The notes: a model not told the origin generated them from the sequence alone. 64,000 bases of DNA from Micromonospora sp. CCTCC AA 2012012 (GCF_040499845.1 NZ_CP159342.1:6510001-6574000), one strand, 5' to 3'; numbered from the stretch's first letter, positions 38,683 to 47,415 are shown. A program made the numbers and translations.

Positions 38683-39230
38683 AGCACATCTCCGTCCGGA
38701 TTTGCCGTTCTTGACAGGATAAAGAGCAGATCGGAGAGGCGGTTGAGATACTTTGCCGGGAGGGAACTGGTCCGATCGGGGTCGTGCGCGACCAGCGCCC
38801 ACGCCGCACGCTCGGCCCGCCGGGCGATCGTCCGTGCCACGTGCAGCAGTGCCGCGCCAGCGGTGCCGCCGGGGAGGATGAAGGAGTCGAGCTTGCTCAG
38901 GCGTGCGTTGTACTCGTCGCACCAGCCCTCGAGGCGCTCCACGTACTCCTCGGTGACCCGCAGCGGCGGATACTGCGGGTTCGGCTCGACGGGGGTGGCC
39001 AGGTCGGCGCCCACGTCGAACAGGTCGTTCTGGATCGACCCCAGCACGGCCCGCAGCTCGTCGTCGAGCTGTCCCAGCGCGAGTGCCACGCCGATCGCCG
39101 CGTTGCACTCGTCGACGTCGGCGTACGCGGCGATCCGTGGATCGGTCTTCGGCACCTGCTCGTTGTTGCTCAGCCTGGTCATGCCGGCGTCGCCGGCCTT
39201 GGTGTAGATGCGCGTGAGGTGGACGGCCAT
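38658..39230 (-). CDS. Cob(I)alamin adenosyltransferase, PduO type
   Basis: Transfers adenosyl from ATP to cob(I)alamin to make adenosylcobalamin, the cofactor needed by the MeaA mutase encoded 5 kb away. It has 190 residues. The N-terminal ATP-binding motif [16 protein letters not shown], then ECNAAIG, and [14 protein letters not shown] with the conserved arginines are all present. A TAGGCT box (39238-39243) 7 nt before the ATG makes a leaderless mRNA likely. Its start codon overlaps that of murA on the other strand. In M. tuberculosis the same gene also neighbours murA. Confidence 0.93.
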   Translation of the reverse strand: MAVHLTRIYTKAGDAGMTRLSNNEQVPKTDPRIAAYADVDECNAAIGVALALGQLDDELRAVLGSIQNDLFDVGADLATPVEPNPQYPPLRVTEEYVERLEGWCDEYNARLSKLDSFILPGGTAGAALLHVARTIARRAERAAWALVAHDPDRTSSLPAKYLNRLSDLLFILSRTANPDGDVLWVPGGKR

Positions 39231-40662
39231 GACGCACAGCCTACGGATACCGGACCTGACGATCCCGGCGCGGCCGGGCCCGACCGGTCGAGGGGTCGGC
39301 CCGGGTGACGCCGACGACCCGACAGTCAGCGACGTCGACGTCATCCGGGTGCACGGCCAGGCGCGACTGGCCGGCACGGTGCACGTGGTCGGCGCCAAGA
39401 ACTCCGCCCTGAAGCTGATGGCGGCGGCGCTGCTGGCACCCGGCCGGAGCGTGATCACCAACGTTCCCCGGATCACCGACATCGCAATCATGGGTGAGGT
39501 GCTGCGCCGGTTGGGCTGCGGCGTCCGGTTCACCGCGGACGAGCCGGTGGACCCGATGGTCGCCCGGGGCGGGACGGCCCGCTCCCGCTCGGTCGTCATC
39601 GACGTACCCGAGCAGCCCGGCGCGGAGGCCGACTACGACCTGGTCCGGCGGCTGCGCGCGTCGATCTGCGTGCTCGGCCCGCTGCTGGCCCGGCGCGGCC
39701 ACGTGCGGGTGGCCCACCCGGGCGGCGACGCCATCGGCTCGCGCGGCCTGGACATGCACATCTCCGGGCTGACCCGGATGGGCGCCGACATCTCCGGCGA
39801 GCACGGCTTCGTCATCGCCGCCGCGCCGGACGGGCTGCACGGGGCGGACATCGTGCTGGACTTCCCCAGCGTCGGCGCCACCGAGAACCTGGTGATGGCG
39901 GCGGTGCTGGCCCGGGGCACCACGGTGATCGACAACGCGGCCCGGGAGCCCGAGATCGTCGACATCTGCACCATGCTCAGTCAGATGGGCGCCCGGATCT
40001 CCGGTGCCGGCACGTCCACCCTGCGCATCGTCGGGGTGCCCGAGCTGCACCCGGTGCGGCACGCCACGGTCGGCGACCGGATCGTCGCCGGGACGTGGGC
40101 GTTCGCCGCCGCGATGACCCGCGGCGACGTCACCGTGACCGGCATCGACCCGGCCTTCCTGGAGGTCGCGCTGGACAAGCTGGTCTCGGCCGGTGGCCTG
40201 GTGGAGACCCGCGGCGACGCCTTCCGGGTACGGATGGACGACCGTCCCACCGCCGTGGACGTGGTGACCCTGCCCTACCCGGGCTTCGCCACCGACCTGC
40301 TGCCGATGGCGATCGGCCTGGCGGCGGTGAGCGACGGCGCGTCCCTGATCACCGAGAACATCTTCGACGGCCGGTTCATGTTCGCCAACGAGATGATGCG
40401 CCTCGGCGCGGACATCAAGACCGACGGCCACCACGCCGTCGTACGCGGCCGGGACCAGCTCTCCGGCGCTCCCGTCCGGGCCACCGACATCCGGGCCGGC
40501 GCGGGTCTGATCATCGCCGGGCTCTGCGCCGACGGGGTCACCGAGGTCTCCCACGTGCACCACGTCGACCGCGGCTATCCGGACTTCGTCGCCGACCTGC
40601 GGGCGCTCGGCGTCGAGGTGGAGCGGGGCACCGCCCCGGAGGCCCCGGACCTCAGCATCTGA
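39229..40662 (+). CDS. murA: UDP-N-acetylglucosamine 1-carboxyvinyltransferase
   Basis: First committed step of peptidoglycan synthesis: transfers enolpyruvyl from PEP to UDP-GlcNAc. 477 residues from ATG 39229, about 55 longer than E. coli MurA, so the true start may be further in; homology begins near [11 protein letters not shown]. The [12 protein letters not shown] substrate loop and [13 protein letters not shown] are intact. The residue equal to catalytic Cys115 is Asp (D167 in GGDAIGSR), a change known to give natural fosfomycin resistance, as in M. tuberculosis. The gene diverges from ATR, with overlapping start codons. Confidence 0.93.
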   Translation: MTHSLRIPDLTIPARPGPTGRGVGPGDADDPTVSDVDVIRVHGQARLAGTVHVVGAKNSALKLMAAALLAPGRSVITNVPRITDIAIMGEVLRRLGCGVRFTADEPVDPMVARGGTARSRSVVIDVPEQPGAEADYDLVRRLRASICVLGPLLARRGHVRVAHPGGDAIGSRGLDMHISGLTRMGADISGEHGFVIAAAPDGLHGADIVLDFPSVGATENLVMAAVLARGTTVIDNAAREPEIVDICTMLSQMGARISGAGTSTLRIVGVPELHPVRHATVGDRIVAGTWAFAAAMTRGDVTVTGIDPAFLEVALDKLVSAGGLVETRGDAFRVRMDDRPTAVDVVTLPYPGFATDLLPMAIGLAAVSDGASLITENIFDGRFMFANEMMRLGADIKTDGHHAVVRGRDQLSGAPVRATDIRAGAGLIIAGLCADGVTEVSHVHHVDRGYPDFVADLRALGVEVERGTAPEAPDLSI

Positions 40663-40748
40663 GCACCCGAGAAGGGGCTTAGCCGTCGTTCAGGCCCGCC
40701 GACTAACCTTCTGCTGACAGACACTCAATCGCAGCGAGGGAGAAGCAG

Positions 40749-41597
40749 ATGGCGGGTCGACTCGCGGTCGTCGGGGCCGGGCTGATGGGCTCGGGGATCG
40801 CCCAGGTGGCGGCGCAGGCGGGCTGGCAGGTGACGCTGCGGGACCTGGACGACGCGGCCACCCGACGGGGCGTCGACGGCATCCGGAAGTCGCTGACGAA
40901 GTTCGCCGAGAAGGGCAAGATCGAGGCGTCCGAGGTCGAGGCCACCCTGGGCCGGATCACCCCGACCACCGACCTGGAGGCGGTCGCCGACGCCGACATC
41001 GTCGTCGAGGCGGTCTTCGAGCGGCTGGAGATCAAGCACGAGGTCTTCCGCGAGCTGGACAAGATCTGCAAGTCGGACGCGGTGCTGGCGACCAACACCT
41101 CCGCCATCCCGGTCACCCAGATCGCCGCGGTGACCGAGCGGCCCGAGGCCGTCGTGGGCACCCACTTCTTCTCGCCGGTGCCGATGATGCAGCTCTGCGA
41201 GCTGGTCCGCGGCTACAAGACCAGCGACGAGACGCTGGCGACGGTGAAGGCGTTCGCCGAGGAGATCGGCAAGACGGTCGTGGTGGTCAACCGGGACATC
41301 GCCGGCTTCGTCACCACCCGGCTGATCTCCGCGCTGGTGGTCGAGGCGGTCAAGCTGGTCGAGTCCGGCGTGGTGTCGGCGGAGGACCTGGACACCGCGT
41401 GCCGGCTCGGCTTCGGCCACGCCATGGGGCCGCTGGCCACCACCGACCTGACCGGCGTCGACGTGCTGCTGCACGCCTCGAAGAACATCTACACCGACAC
41501 GGCCGACGAGAAGTTCTTCCCGCCGGAGCTGCTCCAGCGCATGGTCACCGCCGGTGACCTGGGCCGCAAGACCGGCAAGGGTTTCTACTCGTACTGA
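40749..41597 (+). CDS. 3-hydroxybutyryl-CoA dehydrogenase
   Basis: Interconverts acetoacetyl-CoA and 3-hydroxybutyryl-CoA with NAD(P)H. It has 282 residues. The Rossmann motif VVGAGLMGSGIAQ is at the N-terminus, GTHFFSPVPMMQLCELV is the 3HCDH middle signature, and the C-terminal domain ends GRKTGKGFYSY. GAGGGAGAAG precedes the ATG, and TAACCT at 40704-40709 may be the -10 box. It would feed crotonyl-CoA toward the ethylmalonyl-CoA pathway whose ccr and meaA genes are in this window. Confidence 0.94.
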   Translation: MAGRLAVVGAGLMGSGIAQVAAQAGWQVTLRDLDDAATRRGVDGIRKSLTKFAEKGKIEASEVEATLGRITPTTDLEAVADADIVVEAVFERLEIKHEVFRELDKICKSDAVLATNTSAIPVTQIAAVTERPEAVVGTHFFSPVPMMQLCELVRGYKTSDETLATVKAFAEEIGKTVVVVNRDIAGFVTTRLISALVVEAVKLVESGVVSAEDLDTACRLGFGHAMGPLATTDLTGVDVLLHASKNIYTDTADEKFFPPELLQRMVTAGDLGRKTGKGFYSY

Positions 41598-41606
41598 GTC
41601 GTCCGC

Positions 41607-41637
41607 TGACGCCCCCGGCCGTCGGTCGGGGGCGTCA
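41607..41637. terminator. Bidirectional terminator
   Basis: 11-bp perfect arms (TGACGCCCCCG and complement) around a 9-nt loop between two convergent genes. Its right arm contains the stop codon of the hydrolase gene. Confidence 0.75.
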
Positions 41638-42447
41638 CGCTCTGCGGGCGGGGGCCAGTGCCCCGCCGACCAGGGCGAACGCGTCCGGGATGACGGTGCC
41701 CCAGTAGGCGAAGTTGTGCCGGCCGTCGGCCCACTCGGCGCGGGCCGGCGGCTCGGGCAGCGCCCGGGCCAGTGCCCGGACGTCCCGCAGGAAGGTGTCC
41801 TGCCGGCCGCACCAGAGGCCGACGGGGGTGCCGCGCAGCCGCGCCGCCCCGGTGAAGACCGCGTCGCCGGGCCGGACCGCGGGGGAGAAGGCGGCCACGG
41901 CACGCAACCACGTCGGGTACGCCTCGGCGAGCAGCAGCGCGCCGAAGCCCCCCATCGACCAGCCCCAGGCCGCCATGCGGCTGGTGTCGAAGCCCCGCCG
42001 GGCGCACCAGGTGGGCACCTCCTCGCGCACCATCCGCTGCGGATCGTCGTCGTTCGAGCGGCGCCAGGACAGCCGGCCGCCGGTGGCTCCGGCGAGTGCG
42101 AAGGGCGGTACGCCCCGGCGTACCGCGTCGGTGAGGAAGCGGGCGAAGCCGAGCCGGGGAAAGTTCCCGGCGGTGGCGGAGGCACCGTGCAGGACCAGAC
42201 AGACCGGCAGGCCGCGCCCGTCGCCGTACCCGTCGGGGACGGCCGTCCAGAAGTCGACCTCGCGGCCCCGGGCCCCGGAGTTGATGCGGACGAGCCGCTC
42301 GTCACCGACGGGCGCGTCCGGTACGGCGGGCGTCGGCCCGGTCCCGGGACGGGACAGTTCCCGGGCGGTGAGCCCGCCGACCACGGCGACGGCCGCCGTG
42401 CCGGCCCCGGCCACCAGCAGGCTGCGCCGGGTCAGTAGGTGAGCCAT
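41635..42447 (-). CDS. Exported alpha/beta-hydrolase (esterase-like)
   Basis: A 270-residue hydrolase with a twin-arginine-like signal (LTRRSLLVAGAG) and one hydrophobic stretch. The nucleophile elbow is GWSMGG, VLHGASATAGN is the oxyanion region, and the late histidine is in DGRHNFAYW. The fold resembles the S-formylglutathione hydrolase / antigen 85 esterase group. It starts 18 nt past the ABC permease stop and is likely in one operon with the exporter genes. Confidence 0.85.
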   Translation of the reverse strand: MAHLLTRRSLLVAGAGTAAVAVVGGLTARELSRPGTGPTPAVPDAPVGDERLVRINSGARGREVDFWTAVPDGYGDGRGLPVCLVLHGASATAGNFPRLGFARFLTDAVRRGVPPFALAGATGGRLSWRRSNDDDPQRMVREEVPTWCARRGFDTSRMAAWGWSMGGFGALLLAEAYPTWLRAVAAFSPAVRPGDAVFTGAARLRGTPVGLWCGRQDTFLRDVRALARALPEPPARAEWADGRHNFAYWGTVIPDAFALVGGALAPARRA

Positions 42448-42465
42448 GCCGGCGAGTGTCGCACC

Positions 42466-43311
42466 TCAGCCGTCGCGCTTGGTGGTCCAGCGGAAGGTGG
42501 TCAGGCAGAGGACCAGGCCGACGACGCACCAGGCGGCCAGCACGAGGGCGACCCGACCCAGCTCGAACGAGCCGCCGGGCTCCTGGGCGCCGAAGCTCTC
42601 CGGCAGGAAGACCGAGCGCAGCCCCTGGCACATCCACTTGAGCGGGAAGAGCGCCGCCACCTGCTGCATCCAGCTCGGCAGGCTGGTGAAGACGAAGAAC
42701 ACCCCGGAGATGAACTGGAGCACCAGTGCCACGGGGGTCACCACGGCCGAGCCGCTGCGCGCCGTACGGGCCAGCGACGAGATGGCGATGCCGCAGAGGG
42801 TGCAGGCGGTGACGCCGAGCGCGGCGACCCAGCCGAAGGTGAGCCACTTCGCCATGGTGTCGGGCAGCTTCAGGTCGAACAGCAGCACCGCGACGACCAG
42901 CAGCAGGGCGGTCTCGGCGATGCCGATCGCGACCACCATGATCACCTTGCCGGCGAACCACACCCACTTGGGCATCGGGGTGCCCCGGTAGCGCTTGAGC
43001 ACGCCCCGGTCCCGCTCGATCGGGATCCAGATGCCGAGGTTCTGGAAGCTCACCGTCATCAGACCAGTCGCGATCATGCCGGTGATGAAGTACTGGGTGA
43101 ACTTCACCCCGTTGCCGATCGTGCCGTGGAAGATCGACGCGAAGATCACGATCATGATGATCGGGAAGCCCATCGTGAACACGACGGACTCCCGGCTGCG
43201 CAGGAACTGGGTGATCTCCAGCCGCCCCTGCCGCAGCGCGAGGGCCCCCGCCCCGAGCCGCCGGGCCGGTGCGGCGGCCACCGGGGCCGCCGGCTTCGTC
43301 GTGGTGGTCAT
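42466..43311 (-). CDS. ABC-2 type exporter, permease subunit
   Basis: A 281-residue membrane protein with six predicted helices and an N-terminal cytoplasmic Ala/Pro-rich stretch. The pattern FISGVFFVFTSLPSWMQQVA is typical of ABC-2 drug/antibiotic exporters. Its ATG shares one base with the stop of the ATPase gene, so the two are coupled. Confidence 0.9.
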   Translation of the reverse strand: MTTTTKPAAPVAAAPARRLGAGALALRQGRLEITQFLRSRESVVFTMGFPIIMIVIFASIFHGTIGNGVKFTQYFITGMIATGLMTVSFQNLGIWIPIERDRGVLKRYRGTPMPKWVWFAGKVIMVVAIGIAETALLLVVAVLLFDLKLPDTMAKWLTFGWVAALGVTACTLCGIAISSLARTARSGSAVVTPVALVLQFISGVFFVFTSLPSWMQQVAALFPLKWMCQGLRSVFLPESFGAQEPGGSFELGRVALVLAAWCVVGLVLCLTTFRWTTKRDG

Positions 43312-44156
43312 CAGTGTCCGATCATCCGCAGGTAGACGTCTTCCAGGGTCGGCCGGGTCACCGTGAGGCCGGGGACCTCGCCGCCGTACCGCGCGGCCAG
43401 CTCCGCCACCAGCGCCGTCGGCGTCGCGCTCTGCGCGGTCTCCGGCGTTCCGTCCGGGGTACGCCAGGAGACCGTCGCGAGCGCCTCCTGCCGGTTGCCC
43501 AGCAGGTCGGGCGGGGCCACCTCGACCAGCCGGCCGCCGGCGATCACGCCGACCCGGTCGGCCAGGGCCTCCGCCTCGTCCAGGTAGTGCGTGGTGAGCA
43601 CGATGGTGGTGCCGGCGGCGGCCAGGTCCCGGATCAGCTCCCAGAACTCGCGCCGGGCCTCCGGGTCGAAGCCGGTCGTCGGCTCGTCGAGGAAGAGCAG
43701 CTCGGGGCGGCCGATGATGCCCAGCGCCACGTCGAGCCGGCGCTTCTGCCCGCCGGAGAGGGTGTGCGTACGGGCGGTCGCCTTGTCGGCCAGCCCGACC
43801 CGTTCGATCACCTTCGCCGGGTCGTCGGCCTCCGGGTAGAAGCCGGAGAAGTGCCCGACCACCTCGGCGACGGTCAGCTCGTCGAACTCGCCGGTGCCCT
43901 GGAGCACGATGCCGACCCGGGACCGCCACTGCGGGTCCGGGTGGGCCGGGTCGCTGCCGAGGACGCGTACCTCTCCGGCGTCGCGCCGACGGTAGCCCTC
44001 CAGGATCTCCACCGTGGTGGTCTTGCCCGCGCCGTTCGGGCCGAGCAGGGCGAACACCTCGCCCCGGTGGACGTCCAGGTCCACCCCCGCCACCGCCACG
44101 TTGTCGCCGTACGCCTTGCGCAGCCCTCGTACGGAGATCGCGAGCTCGTCATCCAT
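43311..44156 (-). CDS. ABC transporter, ATP-binding subunit
   Basis: A 281-residue ATPase powering the adjacent permease. Walker A GPNGAGKTTT, signature LSGGQKRR, Walker B LLFLDEPTTGFD and the switch histidine (TTHYLDEA) are all intact. The C-terminal extension resembles DrrA/CcmA-type drug exporters. ATG 44156 is preferred; the frame runs further up but homologues begin here. The substrate is unknown. Confidence 0.93.
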   Translation of the reverse strand: MDDELAISVRGLRKAYGDNVAVAGVDLDVHRGEVFALLGPNGAGKTTTVEILEGYRRRDAGEVRVLGSDPAHPDPQWRSRVGIVLQGTGEFDELTVAEVVGHFSGFYPEADDPAKVIERVGLADKATARTHTLSGGQKRRLDVALGIIGRPELLFLDEPTTGFDPEARREFWELIRDLAAAGTTIVLTTHYLDEAEALADRVGVIAGGRLVEVAPPDLLGNRQEALATVSWRTPDGTPETAQSATPTALVAELAARYGGEVPGLTVTRPTLEDVYLRMIGH

Positions 44157-44279
44157 GCCGTCAAGTGTGCGACCTGGCGACAAGCCGGGGCGGCGGGGGG
44201 TGTGGTGGTCCCGCCCATGCCGGGCGTTCTCGCCCCGGGTGTCCGCGACATGGACCTGTGTGGTTTTCCACAACCCGTT

Positions 44280-44293
44280 TTACTGAACGGTAA
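44280..44293. promoter_or_regulatory. Putative operator of meaA
   Basis: TTACTGAACGGTAA, a TTAC...GTAA inverted repeat, ends 2 bp before the TAGACT -10 box (44296-44301) of leaderless meaA. A bound protein would block RNA polymerase. Matching sites lie upstream of ccr and the aldehyde dehydrogenase gene. Confidence 0.6.
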
Positions 44294-44295
44294 CT

Positions 44296-44301
44296 TAGAC
44301 T
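44296..44301 (+). promoter_or_regulatory. -10 box of leaderless meaA
   Basis: TAGACT, 6 nt before the ATG; no ribosome site. Confidence 0.6.
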
Positions 44302-44307
44302 CCGGCC

Positions 44308-46314
44308 ATGGATGAGAAGGCTCCCTCGGGACGGCTGCCGGAGCGCGACCGGCCCTGGGTGATGCGCACCTACGCCGGGCACTCCTCGGCCGCCGCGACC
44401 AACGCGCTCTTCCGCCGCAACCTGGCGAAGGGACAGACCGGGCTCTCGGTCGCCTTCGACCTGCCCACCCAGACCGGCTACGACCCGGACCACGAGCTGG
44501 CCTCCGGTGAGGTCGGGCGGGTCGGCGTGCCGGTGGCGCACCTCGGCGACATGCGGGCCCTCTTCGACGGCATCCCGCTCGCCGAGGGCAACACCTCCAT
44601 GACGATCAACGCCCCGGCGATGTGGCTGCTCGCCCTCTACGGCACGGTCGCCGCCGAGCAGGGCGCCGAGCTGGCCCGCTGCGCCGGCACCACCCAGAAC
44701 GACATCATCAAGGAGTACCTGTCCCGGGGGACGTACATCTTCCCGCCGGCCGCGTCGCTGCGGCTCACCGCCGACGTGGTCGCGTACACGTTGCGCGAGA
44801 TGCCGAAGTGGAACCCGGTCAACATCTGCTCGTACCACCTCCAGGAGGCGGGCGCGACGCCGGTGCAGGAGGTCGGCTTCGCCCTCGCCACCGCCGTCGC
44901 CGTGCTCGACGCGGTCCGCGACTCCGGCCAGGTGCCCGCCGAGCGGATGGGCGACGTCGTCCAGCGGATCTCCTTCTTCGTCAACGCCGGGGTGCGCTTC
45001 GTCGAGGAGATCGCCAAGATGCGCGCGTTCGGCGCGCTCTGGGACGAGATCACCCGCGAGCGCTACGGCGTGCAGAACGCCAAGCAGCGCCGCTTCCGCT
45101 ACGGCGTGCAGGTCAACTCGCTCGGCCTGACCGAGGCGCAGCCGGAGAACAACATCCAGCGCATCGTGCTGGAGATGCTCGGCGTGACCTTCTCCCGGGA
45201 CGCCCGGGCGCGGGCGGTGCAGCTGCCCGCCTGGAACGAGGCCCTCGGCCTGCCCCGTCCCTGGGACCAGCAGTGGTCGCTGCGGATGCAGCAGGTCCTG
45301 GCGTACGAGTCGGACCTGCTCGAATATCCCGACCTCTTCGAGGGCTCGCACGTGATGACGGCGCTGGTCGACGACATCGTCAGCGGCGCCCGGGTCGAGC
45401 TGGACAAGGTGCTGGAGATGGGCGGCGTGGTGGCCGCCGTGGAGACCGGCTACCTCAAGAGCGCCCTGGTCGCCTCGCTGGCCGAGCGGCGTCGACGGAT
45501 CGAGTCCGGCGCCGACGTGGTGGTCGGCGTCAACCGCTTCACCGAGACCGAACCGTCGCCGCTGACCGCGGCCGGCGCGGAGGCCGTCGAACAGGTCGAC
45601 CCCGCCGTCGAGGCCTCCGCCGTCACCGCCGTACGCGAATGGCGCACCGGCCGGGACGACGCGGCGGTGGACGCGGCGCTCGCCCGGCTCCGCGCGGAGG
45701 CCGCGACCACGACGAACCTGATGCCGGCGACGCTGGAGTGCGTGCGGGTCGGGGTGACCACCGGCGAGTGGGCGGGCGCGCTGCGCCAGGTCTTCGGCGA
45801 GTACCGGGCACCCACCGGCCTCGCCGGTGGTGCCGGTGCCGGCGGCGACCCGGGGCTGGCGGCCGTCCGTGAGCGGGTCACCGCCACCGCCCGCGAGCTG
45901 GGCAGCGGCCGGCTGCGGCTGCTCGTCGGCAAGCCCGGCCTGGACGGCCACTCCAACGGCGCCGAGCAGATCGCGGTACGCGCCCGCGACGCCGGCTTCG
46001 AGGTGGTCTATCAGGGCATCCGGCTCACCGCCGGGCAGATCGTCGCCGCCGCCGTGGAGGAGGACGTCGACCTCGTCGGCCTCTCCGTCCTCTCCGGCTC
46101 GCACCTGGCCGCGGTGCCGGCGGTCCTCGACGGCCTGCGCGCCGCCGGCCGGCCCGACCTGCCGGTCGTCGTCGGCGGCATCATCCCCGCCTCCGACGCG
46201 GAGACGTTGCGCGCCGCCGGGGTGGCCCGGGTCTTCACCCCGAAGGACTTCGCGCTCACCGGCATCATCGACGACCTGGTCACCGTCATCCGCGAGGCCA
46301 ACGCCCTGGCGTGA
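44308..46314 (+). CDS. meaA: MeaA-type B12-dependent acyl-CoA mutase (ethylmalonyl-CoA mutase-like)
   Basis: A single-chain adenosylcobalamin mutase of 668 residues. The N-terminal TIM-barrel domain (RTYAGHSSAAATN; FDLPTQTGYDPD; GNTSMTINAPA) binds acyl-CoA, and the C-terminal B12 domain has D546-x-H548-x-x-G551 (GLDGHSNG), SVLSGSH and a late GG. Length and sequence pattern point to MeaA (ethylmalonyl-CoA mutase) rather than the methylmalonyl-CoA mutase large subunit, but isobutyryl-CoA-type activity cannot be excluded. ATR, Ccr and the epimerase in this window fit the ethylmalonyl-CoA route. An operator-like palindrome sits at its promoter. Confidence 0.9.
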   Translation: MDEKAPSGRLPERDRPWVMRTYAGHSSAAATNALFRRNLAKGQTGLSVAFDLPTQTGYDPDHELASGEVGRVGVPVAHLGDMRALFDGIPLAEGNTSMTINAPAMWLLALYGTVAAEQGAELARCAGTTQNDIIKEYLSRGTYIFPPAASLRLTADVVAYTLREMPKWNPVNICSYHLQEAGATPVQEVGFALATAVAVLDAVRDSGQVPAERMGDVVQRISFFVNAGVRFVEEIAKMRAFGALWDEITRERYGVQNAKQRRFRYGVQVNSLGLTEAQPENNIQRIVLEMLGVTFSRDARARAVQLPAWNEALGLPRPWDQQWSLRMQQVLAYESDLLEYPDLFEGSHVMTALVDDIVSGARVELDKVLEMGGVVAAVETGYLKSALVASLAERRRRIESGADVVVGVNRFTETEPSPLTAAGAEAVEQVDPAVEASAVTAVREWRTGRDDAAVDAALARLRAEAATTTNLMPATLECVRVGVTTGEWAGALRQVFGEYRAPTGLAGGAGAGGDPGLAAVRERVTATARELGSGRLRLLVGKPGLDGHSNGAEQIAVRARDAGFEVVYQGIRLTAGQIVAAAVEEDVDLVGLSVLSGSHLAAVPAVLDGLRAAGRPDLPVVVGGIIPASDAETLRAAGVARVFTPKDFALTGIIDDLVTVIREANALA

Positions 46315-46342
46315 GGCCGGCGGCTGCGGCGGTCTGACGGGT

Positions 46343-46639
46343 TCAGCGGCTCCGGTAGGTGAGGCAGTCGGCCAAGTCCGCCGCTGGGCCGACGCTGATC
46401 GCCGGGGCGTGGCACTCCAGGTCCGAGTTGTGCTGACAGTCCGATCGGGTGCAGGCGCCCACCTGCGCCACGAGCTGGTCGTTGCCGCCGCGTACCGGCA
46501 TCTCGACGAAGGTGTGGCAGTGGGCGTGGTCGCTGCTGGCGATCGTGATGGCGAAGGCGTGGCAGTCGTTGGTGTGGTTGTAGGCGCAGGACGCGACGGC
46601 GCACTCCTGGACCCGGGGCATCTCCATCGCCGCGGTCAT
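46343..46639 (-). CDS. DUF1540 cysteine-rich protein, double domain
   Basis: A 98-residue soluble protein with two DUF1540 units, each with four cysteines: CAVASC...NDC...HC and CTRSDC...LEC...DC. The spacing suggests one bound metal ion (probably zinc) per unit. The function of the family is unknown. The ATG at 46639 has a near-perfect AAGGAGGG ribosome site. It converges on meaA with a 28-nt gap. Confidence 0.85.
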   Translation of the reverse strand: MTAAMEMPRVQECAVASCAYNHTNDCHAFAITIASSDHAHCHTFVEMPVRGGNDQLVAQVGACTRSDCQHNSDLECHAPAISVGPAADLADCLTYRSR

Positions 46640-46753
46640 GGCGACCCTCCTTAGGCTTATTGCCCCGATTCTAGGTATTCGTCCCATCGGGCACCCACCC
46701 TTTCGCCGCCTTCGGGTACGACATCATCGCCAGGTCAGGCGGCAGCGCGGGGA

Positions 46754-46784
46754 CGCTACGAACTTGATGGCATTCGTGTAATCA
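46754..46784 (+). repeat. 30-bp dispersed repeat, copy 4
   Basis: Begins CGCTACGAACTTGATGGCAT and ends GTAATCA; one base longer than the other copies and diverged in the middle. Confidence 0.75.
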
Positions 46785-46798
46785 ACCGGGGCTGTGGC

Positions 46799-46868
46799 CG
46801 ATCATGGAGTTGTGGTGGCGGAACAAGCCCGTGAAAGCCACCCTTCGGGCGCCACTTATCCATGATCG
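46799..46868. repeat. 70-bp imperfect palindromic element
   Basis: Outer arms CGATCATGGA (46799-46808) and its complement (46859-46868) are perfect; inner arms GTGGCG/CGCCAC pair as well. Its arm resembles that of the element at 5357 (both GATCA-G-AGTT-like). A possible dispersed repeat family. Confidence 0.6.
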
Positions 46869-47104
46869 ATGTAGAGCGGATGCCGGGTGGCGGGTGGCGG
46901 ATGTGCGGTTGTTGGGCGGATGCCGGGGTCGGTGGAACGTCATGGAGGTTTCCGGGGCTCGGTGACCTTCATGCCGTTCCACTGACCGTCCCGCCTCATG
47001 GGGGATGCGGGGCCATGTCCGGGTTCCGGGTCGGTTGCCACGTGCCGGCTGGGCGATCCGGGGTGATTGTCCGGTCGGGGTGTGGCCGGGGGCATCGTCA
47101 GGCC

Positions 47105-47130
47105 GGAATCGTGGCGGAGGCGGGGTCGTT
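47105..47130 (+). promoter_or_regulatory. Sigma-R-type promoter P1 of gene B
   Basis: GGAAT (47105-47109), an 18-nt spacer and GTT (47128-47130), within a block of about 60 bp nearly identical to gene A P1. Confidence 0.55.
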
Positions 47131-47241
47131 ACATCCACCGTACGACCGAGTACCTCGGCCTGACGCCGAGCGGCCTGGTGACCGGGGCTGCCGGGCGGGC
47201 CGGTAGGTCGCCTGCGGTCCCCGGGTGAGGCCGCCGACGCG

Positions 47242-47267
47242 GGAATGACGGTGGGCGGCCGGTCGTT
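47242..47267 (+). promoter_or_regulatory. Sigma-R-type promoter P2 of gene B
   Basis: GGAAT (47242-47246), an 18-nt spacer and GTT (47265-47267). The spacer is diverged from that of gene A while both boxes and the distance are unchanged. Confidence 0.6.
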
Positions 47268-47272
47268 GAACA

Positions 47273-47415
47273 TGGTTCCGGCGCCGCGAAGAGGCCCCCG
47301 CCCCGCGAGCCAGCCGGTCGAAGACTTTCCCCCTTGCGTGTTGAGCGCCTGACGGTGCTTGCGTTCCCCCGCCCCCTCGGCGGGGAGCGTCGACCCCCGA
47401 ATGGAGCTACCCCTC
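47273..47415 (+). ncRNA. Conserved structured 5' leader of gene B
   Basis: Near-identical to the gene A leader except for the hairpin at 47361-47390 (about 12 bp with one bulge, 5-nt loop). That hairpin has a different sequence but is again flanked by GCTTGCG-type and CGACCCCCGAATGGAG sequence. GGAG in ATGGAGCTACC is the ribosome site. No known riboswitch core is recognised. Confidence 0.6.

Larger units (their letters stand above)
46640..47104. other. Intergenic region upstream of lysozyme-like gene B
   Basis: No gene is supported in this 465-bp stretch. It holds copy 4 of the 30-bp repeat (46754-46784) and a 70-bp inverted repeat (46799-46868). Confidence 0.55.
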
